Positions 6,861-13,271 of a stretch of DNA of 13,271 nucleotides are shown piece by piece (within the stretch, counting starts at the first letter, position 1; every line of letters begins with the position of its first letter). Source of the DNA: Larix sibirica. Taxonomy: Eukaryota > Streptophyta > Pinopsida > Pinales > Pinaceae. The position numbers and the translations under genes were made by a program. The DNA lies in contig NWUY0303931282.1 in assembly GCA_004151065.3 (NCBI GenBank), positions 1 through 13,271 of the forward strand. The letters are read 5' to 3'. The notes under the pieces are model-generated. The model was not told where the DNA came from. It saw nothing but the letters and a program-made list of their open reading frames with translations, and did no database searches.

Positions 6861-8807
6861 ATATTGGGAAGATAAAATTCAAAATCCAACCCAGATAAGA
6901 GGAATTTGTCTTGGATGGACTCATGGATATCAAGGTCAACCATAATGGAAACTTAAAAAAACAAGTAGAAACCATTAATCTTATTGACCATGATTTCTCA
7001 AATGGTGAACATTTACTAGAGCCAGGATCAAATGTTTATCAGTTGACGATAAGAACATGAGCAAACCATATGGGGATGGAGTTGAGGACAGAATTTCAAG
7101 GGTTATAAAAGTCCATGTTGGTGAATGTGTTAAAGGTCATTACCTTTGGTAACACAAGGGAGGTGGCTCAACGCACATAATTCTTGCTAAGTTGTGTATA
7201 ATAAGGGCACCTTTGGATGGAAAGGACTTACCTTGTCAACGTAGAGGCCACAAGGGATTTAATGGGTTTTTTTAAGGTCCAAACATTGCCATAACCTTCT
7301 AAATAAGAAGAGGGCCAACTAGGAGATGAGGGAAAACAATTCGTATTTCAAATATAGCACGACCTGTGTAGCAAGGGTGTTGAGATAAATAATGCCAACA
7401 ATTATATTGTCAAAATGGCCTGTTAAATTTTGGATTTTCACATTGTAAGCAGTTCCCATTCTATAAAATTCACTTTGAATGCCTTATTTGTTGCAAGGGG
7501 AAGCATTTATACCACCACACTTAATTGGTCCAAGTATCTTATGAATGATTTTGTGGATGTGATGAGGGTTGCCCAGACTACAAGATACCCTTTTAGGTAT
7601 GGTTATATTTTGGTACCTTTTGCTTAAACATTGGAAGCTTTTAGTGGGTAACAACATTACCTATCCTAAGAGAAGGGACTTAGTGTCCACAACATTTTCA
7701 CCTTCGAGGGTCTAAAAGATGAGGATAATATCGTCCACAATGAGAGATATTTTCAAGCTTACTATAATAGTATAGTGAGGGTCTCTCAAGACGCCATCAG
7801 AATCCCCAAGTACCTCATTGACCACTATGGATTTGTTATAAACTTTAGCATAGATTGGGACTATTGTTCTATTGAACTTAAGATGCTTGTTGGTGATCTT
7901 GTCAATATTGTGTTGTTTCCCTTCATGTTAATAGATGATGCTATTGTGAGCATGATCTATACTTAAGCAAGCATCAAGAAGAAGGAATCATCAAACGTAT
8001 TGGTATTTTATCTTCCCAAACGAAGATGATCAACAATGGGAACTCATAAACTAGAATGAAAATGTGACCATGGCAACGACATCCATAGTTTGAGTGGAAA
8101 ATAACTGTAAGTGGATGGTTGTTAGGAATGACACCAACTTTGATTCAGGTGATGTGCCAAGAGTCAAGGGTACTTCTATTGTTATGAATGATCAAGTGTC
8201 AATCTCTTCTATAGATCAATTTCCCCAAGCCTCGCAAGAGCAAATTTTGGATGACATTGGCATCATAGGTCGAGAGAATAAGACGGGCCTCGACAATATT
8301 ATTAGTTCCTCATTTGTGGCATCATCACTAAAAGGCCATGAACACATCATTTGTTGAACGCTAATCCACCAAATATCCTAGAAAGAACCTCCCAAAAACC
8401 TAAATTAATTATTTGACCAATAGTGTATCCCTCAGAGATTACTTTTTCTATTATAACCTTAAGGATGTCTACAGTGGATGAATCCACGACCATGGTCTTG
8501 ACTAGCATCCCCACCATTTGGTTTGAAGTTGCACCCAACAAAGAGAAGGTTGCAAGCACACCATAGGTTGTTGACTTTACCAATGATGCTAGCATATCTT
8601 GAATGATGACATTTTGATTGAGTTATAAATTTTATAGGCCATTGCAGAAATCCCCCTTCCTCTAGTAAAGATGGACAACTCTCTAAAAATCCTCTATTAA
8701 TCTTTACAAAGAGCCTTCTTGCACCTCCACCATCCCCATACAACAAGGTCTTATTAGTTCAGGAGAAGGAGGTGGTGAGGACCCAAATAAAGAAAAGGAC
8801 ATGGGAT
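6860..8807 (+). pseudogene. Unrecognised long single-frame relic, probably retroelement-borne
   Basis: One plus-strand frame (codons starting at 6905, 6986, 7430, 7739 and so on) keeps protein-like sequence across about 1.1 kb, broken only by isolated stops, mostly TAA. Readable parts include FVLDGLMDIKVNHNG, NLIDHDFSNGEHLLEPGS, INNANNYIVKMA, NWSKYLMNDFVDVMR, TTRYPFRYGYILVPFA, FTFEGLKDEDNIVHNERYF, IPKYLIDHYGFVINF and VGDLVNIVLFPFMLIDD. After a stop at 7966 the coding sense moves to another frame (8094-8357). It then returns to the first frame at about 8360, where a Ser/Thr/Pro/Lys-rich tail (VAPNKEKVASTP, VDFTNDAS, EDPNKEKDMG) runs to about 8807. I do not recognise the family. An N-terminal folded part plus a low-complexity tail would suit a gag-like or accessory ORF of a plant retroelement, but this is inference. 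No zinc knuckle, protease, RT or transposase motif was seen. Confidence 0.5.
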
Positions 8808-9357
8808 GGCCACCACATTTTTGTACATTCCTTATATATAATCTCATAATCATACTTGGGTATCTTAGTGACCGTCTTATGTTACTTTGGTGATGATAAC
8901 CTTTGTTCTAGAAAATACTTTAGACTATGATAGTTGGTCTTGATATGGAACTGCCTCCTGATTAGATATGGGCATTAGGTCTCAATTGCATGAAGGATGG
9001 CCATCATCTATTTCTCATACATGTATTTGTCCAAATCCGTGGCACACAATTGATTACTAGTGAAGCTAGGGGGTATCCTTTTTGCATCAATATTGTTCCA
9101 ATACCTTTGCTCAAGGCATCACATTTCAAGACAAAATCATTAGTAAAATATAGCACCACTAATACTAGAGTAGAGCACGTGACATTCTTTAAAGCTAAGA
9201 AGGTTTGCTTAGTTGCCTTGCTCCATACAAAGGCATTCTTTGTTAGCAGTGAAATTAAGGGAGCAATAATTTTTCCATAAATTTTCACAAACTTCCTATA
9301 GTAGCTTGTAGATCCTAAGATCCCAAACAAGGTATTTAGGTATTGGGCCAGGGCCAA
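8806..9357 (-). pseudogene. RT thumb and RNase H of the Ty3/gypsy element, broken
   Basis: Begins with FGILGSTSYYRKFVKIYGKI, the conserved 'FLGLT-YYR-FI--YG-IA-PL' thumb. FVLKCDALSKGIGTILMQKG follows, the first strand of RNase H with the first catalytic Asp present. After a frame change around 9040, ATDLDKYMYEK, MMAILHAIET, TNYHSLKYFLEQRLSSP and YDYEIIYKE match the remainder ('YEKEMMAI---I--WR-YL', 'TDH-SLKY-L-QR', 'YD--I-YK-G--N-VADALSR'). In 'TD-HSL' the metal-binding Asp is read as Asn. The match fades at KNVVA near 8808, with no integrase after it. Confidence 0.8.
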
Positions 9358-10119
9358 TCTTACATAGCCACAACTTTCTTAGGATCTACTCTTACTCTAT
9401 CCTAACTTATAATGTGACCCAAGCATTTAACCTACAAAGCCTCAAAATACATTTGGGAATTTTCAAGAATAATGGGTGGTCCCACAATAGTTGGAAGGCT
9501 TGATTTACATGCTCTATGTATAATTCCCATGTCTTTTTGTATATCAAGATATCATCAAATAATACTAGCACGAAATTGCATAGGAAGGGAATAAAATATT
9601 ATTGATGAGTCTCTGAAATGTGGATGGAGCATTGCATAAGCAATAGGGCATCACTAAAAACGCATAATGACCTTCATGTGTGTGTAAATTCATCTCAAGG
9701 ATGTTTCCTTATTTCATCCATGTTTGGTGGTTTATGAAACAAAGGTCAAGATTAATGAAAAACTTGTCTCCATGAAGTTCATCCAAGAGATCATCAATAA
9801 CTAAGACGGGAAATTTGTCCTCGATGCCCAACTTATTGGGAACCCAAAAATCATGACACGTGCACCAATTGCCTTCCTTCTTTAATACCACGACCATCGG
9901 TGATGAGCAAGTGTTGGTCTTGGGACGTATGACTCCAACTTCCAACAATTCCTTAATGATCTTTTCTATTTCATTCTTATGTGCAAAAGGGTGCTTACAG
10001 GGATGCACATTAGGTGGTTGGCTATCTGGAATCAAGGGAATACCATGGTCATGCTCCCCATGTGAAGGTGGTAAATCCATAGGTGTTTCATATACATGTT
10101 GATGTTTAGAGAGGTCCAA
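9358..10119 (-). pseudogene. Reverse transcriptase of the Ty3/gypsy element, broken
   Basis: The enzyme copies element RNA into DNA. The first segment (10119 to 9709) has the gypsy N-terminal wording MDLPPSHGEHDHGIPLIPDS, then KNEIEKIIKELLEVGVIRP, SSPMVVVLKKEGNW and DKFPVLVIDDLLDELHG followed by FINLDL, the fingers and first catalytic-Asp strand. A stop follows at 9709. Next come [20 protein letters not shown] then TFQRLI, and after a shift [10 protein letters not shown], where FDD (9551-9559) is the catalytic Y/F-x-D-D box. Both catalytic regions keep their aspartates, but at least one stop and two frameshifts make the copy non-functional. Confidence 0.85.
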
Positions 10120-10149
10120 CTACAAATTTGGGCCAATCTATTGTGTGGA

Positions 10150-10329
10150 GGTCTCTAGTGCTTGCATGGCATTGAACCATGCAATAATGCTTGAGCAACC
10201 TTTCTTGAATAACTTCTCCATACAATGAGTGTTAATAATTTAAGGGAACCAAATTTAAGCCCCTCGAGCATATGTTTATGCCCTTCCCTAGTGAAGCTCA
10301 TGTATAAATCCTTAAATCCATGGTGACAT
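10150..10329 (-). pseudogene. Protease-RT connecting region of the Ty3/gypsy element
   Basis: Open minus-strand sequence reads FKDLYMSFTREGHKHMLEGL, matching the linker between protease and RT in plant gypsy polyproteins ('MSF---G----L-G'). It has no catalytic role of its own and shows that pol is collinear here. The remainder drifts out of frame before the RT starts. Confidence 0.6.
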
Positions 10330-10725
10330 GTTCCAAAGTGTGCAACCATTCTGCCCCGAGAACTACATCACAACCGTCCATTTCAATAGCAAACATGTGA
10401 TATTTGAGATGCTACTTACCCATTTAAACCTTCATATTTTCACATCGACCACAACATTTCATCATACGACCACTAGCGGACATACAAATGGGTTTCTTTG
10501 GCTACTCTCTTACGAATGAAGTTAGGGATGCTATTATTGCCAGTCAACACAATCACTTTGTTGTTCTTGTTGTAACCACTGAACATCAAGTTTTAATGGT
10601 GTTGAGAAACCTGATAATGCATGGAGAGAAATTTGGGATTCATCAAAAGGATTTTGCAAGGTGGCTTCATCGTCAGTGAGAGGGGTGGTGTCTTCTAGTT
10701 TTTGTTCAAGAGTGTCTTCAGATGG
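10330..10725 (-). pseudogene. Aspartic protease region of the Ty3/gypsy element, inactive
   Basis: This retropepsin-like region would cut the gag-pol polyprotein. A segment from about 10724 reads PSEDTLEQKLEDTTPLTDDE then ESQISLHALSGFSTP, the usual acidic lead-in and 'ISLHAL-G' start of plant gypsy proteases. In a second frame NKVIVLTGNNSIPNFI stands where the family has a VLIDTGSTHNFI-type active site, so the catalytic aspartate of D-T/S-G is gone. Further on, DGCDVVLGAEWLHTL matches the conserved 'CD-VLG--WL-TLG' end. Several stops separate the pieces. Confidence 0.7.
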
Positions 10726-10899
10726 GATGTCTTATGAGTGGTCTTGTGGGGATACATCCATTTGAAATTATTTTTATTCTTTGCATTAGAATTCTCCCAT
10801 CTCTTCCCAACAAAACTTTTGGATTCTTAATATCAGAGAGGTGGAGGGCCCAGAGGTAGTTTCCATGGGAGGGCCAAGGCAAGGAGGGAATGAACGTAT

Positions 10900-11705
10900 T
10901 TTGGCTTGGGAATTTATCACCATTTAGGATTCTTTATCTCTTTGAAGAGCTTCCAACCATGTGTTTGGGTGTTGCATCATGACTTGTGCTCTAATTGCCT
11001 CCTTAAGACCTCTAATGAAACATTTTTTTTAAAAGGAATCAAAAAGGCCATTTATGCAAATTGGCAATTACTCAAAGGTTGTAATATAGTCAATAAATAT
11101 TCTTGTTTAGTGTAATTTTGTTAGTCGTCCCATGTAGTGTGTCGTGTTCAAAACAAGTAAAATGGACTTCACAAACTGGGTCCAAGCAATGCAGCCCCCA
11201 TAATCTTTCTTATATCATTGCCACAATTGCTAATGTTCTGAATCCAAATGTAGAACCCCCACTTTAAGTTTTCATAGGTCATTAGTAATGCCATGGAGCA
11301 AGAAACAGTGTTCCATTTGGCTAATCCAACCTGATGGATAAGAACCATCAAACTTGTTCATGTCTTCATGTCCACTTTTGGAAAGTGGTACCACAAATTG
11401 TGATCATGAAAGGTGTCTGATGACTACGGCTACCCTGAAAGAATGTATTAGTGTTTGACTCGTCATCTGCTAAATATTCCCTCATGGGTTGATCCATTGT
11501 GAATTATATCCCTTTGTCCTTTATGTACACCACTGGTGAGCCTAACCATTCTTTTAACAACTCCCTCTGGTTGGAAAGTTGTTGGGACACCTGTTGGGCA
11601 ACCTGTGAGGATATTACAACTTTCTTTTTTAACCATTTTTTGAACCTCACCAATTGAGTCAGAAAGCTTATGGTAGTTAGTGTGTAGGTTCTCATTAGTT
11701 TCCAT
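10900..11705 (-). pseudogene. gag of the Ty3/gypsy element, broken
   Basis: Gag forms the virus-like particle that packages the element RNA. A plausible ATG at 11705 opens METNENLHTNYHKLSDSIGE. After an A-rich slip near 11620 the sense continues in another frame with SSQVAQQVSQQLSNQREL, a likely coiled coil. Near 11355-11200 a third segment reads FDGSYPSGWISQMEHCFLLH and KLKVGVLHLDSE, matching the start of the Retrotrans_gag domain ('F-G--P-GWI---E-YF---GI'). Near 11010-10930 it reads LRGLKEAIRAQVMMQHP then TWLEALQRDKES, the 'GLK-EIR--V----P-T--EA---A' end of the domain. At least three frame changes and internal stops are present. No intact CCHC knuckle was seen before the protease. Confidence 0.75.
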
Positions 11706-12489
11706 GCTATGAGTATGGGTCGTGCGACCACTAAAGATCCCACCGAAGTATTATCCCTAAGTTATCTCAATACGATTGGGGGTTGGATCAAGAGAGTCTT
11801 TTGAGAGGTAGCATGAACAACCGTATTGTAGGTCCACACACACAAAAAATTTACTAGATATTTGTACCTCAATGATTAACACAATGTAGGGAATGTTTAA
11901 GATAGGTCTCCCACAATGGTATGATCATGACCTAGACTCACAAATGCCTTATGTACTCAAAGATGTACAAATTTCACTAGTAGGTTGCAAAGGATAGGGT
12001 TTTTAGGGTTGTAGGGACAAAGGAACGTTAAGTGATGTAGTTGGATGATATGCTAGAGGGCTTCTAACAATAATACTCAACTGAATCTTCCATGGCACAA
12101 CTAAGGAGGAGAGACCATAACCTTGGCTGTACTACATGAATCCTTGGTTCGTAAGATTAATCTCCCTGAGTGTTGTTCTCGGTGTATTATAGCAACAAGA
12201 TAGCTATGTGTATATGTAAGGTTGGTTTCAAGTGTGCCTAAAGGGATTTTGATATACCCAAAGCTACGTGGAAGGCAATTTCATATATATGTGATGTTTG
12301 ATGTGGTACAACTTGAAGGGGTTCCAACAATGGTTTCAAGGGCATCCAAGCATGTGGCATTACTTGTATTTGCATGTATTCCTCCCTAGCCACGCATTTT
12401 CCAACATAATAATGGATTTTTGTGTTATTTTAAGATGTTGGAACATGTCTCTAGCCCTAAAATCTAGATGTGTGCTAGCTTAGGAAAGA
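11706..12489 (-). other. Untranslated leader of the Ty3/gypsy element
   Basis: About 780 bases between the primer binding site and the first gag-like codons. No long frame or recognisable domain is present on either strand. It is called leader because of its position only. Confidence 0.5.
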
Positions 12490-12501
12490 GCTCTAATACC
12501 A
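12490..12501 (-). other. Primer binding site, initiator tRNA-Met type
   Basis: The minus strand reads TGGTATTAGAGC, one mismatch from TGGTATCAGAGC, the common plant primer binding site complementary to the 3' end of initiator tRNA-Met. It begins 4 bases inside the proposed LTR end, which is the expected position for priming minus-strand DNA synthesis. Confidence 0.75.
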
Positions 12502-12700
12502 CTTATGGTATTCCTTAATCCTTATACTTGAAATTAAAACCAAGTATGTGGAGATTTAAATGCATAAAATCAAATACAAGAGACAAATAAGATGAAATAT
12601 ATGAAATATACCCTTGCATTATGATAATTAGAAGAGACAAAGCAATGTTCACTAGCCTCTTAAGGTGAGGTGGCCTTTCATTGAGAAAAGCTATGAATAC

Positions 12701-12710
12701 AAATATATAG
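12701..12710 (-). promoter_or_regulatory. LTR TATA-like box
   Basis: CTATATATTT on the minus strand, about 250 bases into the LTR from its outer end, is where the U3 promoter of an LTR of this size would be expected. It is supported only by motif and position. Confidence 0.4.
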
Positions 12711-12938
12711 GACAAAACATTACATAGCCTCGTAGCTCTCTAAATAGATTCTCAATAGCAAAACCCTAACTATGTGTGTCCCCTTCACTAATGAGTATGA
12801 ACTATCTAGTGGGCCTTATCTAATTAACATGACCCTTTTACATTAAATAACTACCCACTACTATGTAATGGGCCTTGTTCAAGGAAGATGGTTGCATACA
12901 TTAATAGACTAAATCCTAGGTAACCTAAGGTAGGGAGC

Positions 12939-12955
12939 TTAGGGTAGGACCCTAA
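12939..12955. repeat. Inverted repeat at the LTR outer edge
   Basis: TTAGGGT and ACCCTAA (7 bases each) are separated by AGG, 2 bases inside the proposed LTR start. This small hairpin-forming repeat may be part of the terminal sequence recognised by integrase or may be coincidental. Confidence 0.5.
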
Positions 12956-12957
12956 CA

Positions 12958-13271
12958 CATACCTTGTTAGATGAAATTGAATTATTATGATAACACTTCA
13001 CAAAAATGTGGCCCATGGCCTAGGTTGAATTCATGGGGCTCGAGGATATGATTAGAGATGAGAAACATTCTGGTGGTTGTGGAGATTGATCTTCCTGATT
13101 CAAATATCTTGTTGTTCAGTCATGTTTGTGCCCCAGTTTTATATGTTGTCCAGGTGGACTGTACACTCATTCCAGTGGGTGAGTTCGGGTGGGTTTAGCC
13201 CCCCCGCGGGGGTCCTTGTAAAATGTTGTAATTTCATAGTCATGACTTGGTCAATAATGGTGATTTACGGG
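12958..13271. other. Unassigned flank with GC palindrome
   Basis: About 310 bases outside the gypsy LTR. No frame of note. Toward the end the sequence is G/T-rich on the plus strand, with GTTTAGCC, a GC palindrome at 13201-13212 and then GGTCCTTGTAAAATGTTGTA. This has the feel of a plant LINE or LTR-element 3' untranslated end, but I cannot assign it. Confidence 0.4.
13201..13212. repeat. Perfect 12-base GC palindrome
   Basis: CCCCCGCGGGGG is its own reverse complement, inside otherwise AT/GT-rich DNA. It could form a short stem in RNA or serve as a restriction-like symmetric site. No function is implied by sequence alone. Confidence 0.7.

Larger units (their letters stand above)
8806..12957 (-). 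mobile_element. Ty3/gypsy LTR retrotransposon, 3'-truncated and decayed
   Basis: In minus-strand order: a 5' LTR (12957 to 12506), primer binding site (12501 to 12490), untranslated leader, gag, protease, reverse transcriptase and RNase H, stopping at about 8806. The protease-RT-RNase H order and the RT wording identify Ty3/gypsy rather than copia. Integrase, any chromodomain and the 3' LTR are missing: sequence after the RNase H reads as a different, opposite-strand relic. Multiple frameshifts and stops show it is dead. With no integrase C-terminus its clade cannot be assigned. Confidence 0.85.
12506..12957 (-). repeat. 5' LTR of the Ty3/gypsy element
   Basis: On the minus strand it starts TGTTAGGGTCC and ends GGAATACCA, giving the usual TG...CA borders, 452 bases in total. 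The inner edge lies 4 bases from a primer binding site, which fixes that end well. The outer edge is chosen from the TGTTAG start and could shift by 2 bases. A TATA-like TATATATTT lies at 12709-12701. A second LTR was not found in the window, so the borders cannot be confirmed by comparison. Confidence 0.6.

Noticed and set aside
8347-8746. Two overlapping minus-strand open frames (82 and 95 codons) next to the gypsy RNase H, considered as integrase.
   Set aside because: They contain no HHCC zinc finger or D-D-E wording. The plus strand of the same bases continues the unrecognised relic, so these are shadows.
5213-8800. Search for the matching 3' LTR of the gypsy element.
   Set aside because: No sequence resembling TGGTATTCCTTAATCC...CCCTAACA was seen outside 12506-12957, so no second LTR or target duplication is claimed.
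8990-9280. Plus-strand open frame of 96 codons.
   Set aside because: It is antisense to the clearly recognisable RT thumb and RNase H on the minus strand.

Overview
The window looks like intron-rich, repeat-rich seed-plant nuclear DNA, most likely gymnosperm. This is inferred from a plant-type PLP-enzyme gene with GT-AG introns, a second intron of at least 4 kb filled with decayed retroelements, strongly eroded Ty3/gypsy coding sequence, and the absence of any long intact frame. No prokaryotic operon, CRISPR array, tRNA or rRNA gene was found.

Layout. (1) 1-4025 is, by inference, the second intron of the only host gene seen. It holds tRNA-derived SINE-like copies (about 1-150, 190-402, 1280-1462, 1541-1660, 3636-3835), short AT-rich tandem repeats (about 1130-1240), and a sense-strand, broken DUF4283/zinc-knuckle gene resembling LINE ORF1 (about 1990-2580, possibly to 3600). 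(2) 4026-5118, minus strand, carries the first two exons of a cysteine-synthase-like PLP enzyme. Exon 1 (4888-5118) encodes an N-terminal membrane anchor and the start of the fold. Exon 2 (4026-4100) is only 75 bases but encodes the PLP-lysine motif. Later exons are not in the window. (3) 5119-6860 is the upstream flank, AT-rich, with no gene seen. (4) About 6860-8807, plus strand, is a long single-frame relic of an unrecognised protein, with many stops and at least one excursion into another frame. (5) 8806-12957, minus strand, is a 3'-truncated Ty3/gypsy retrotransposon: 5' LTR (12506-12957), tRNA-Met-type primer binding site (12490-12501), leader, gag, protease, reverse transcriptase and RNase H. 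Integrase and the 3' LTR are missing. (6) 12958-13271 is unassigned flank ending in a GC-rich palindrome.

Only the PLP enzyme gene looks potentially functional, and only its 5' end is visible. The mobile-element genes are dead by inspection, with stops, frameshifts and a degraded protease motif. The item least explained by known families is the plus-strand relic at 6860-8807. No convincing novel functional system was found.
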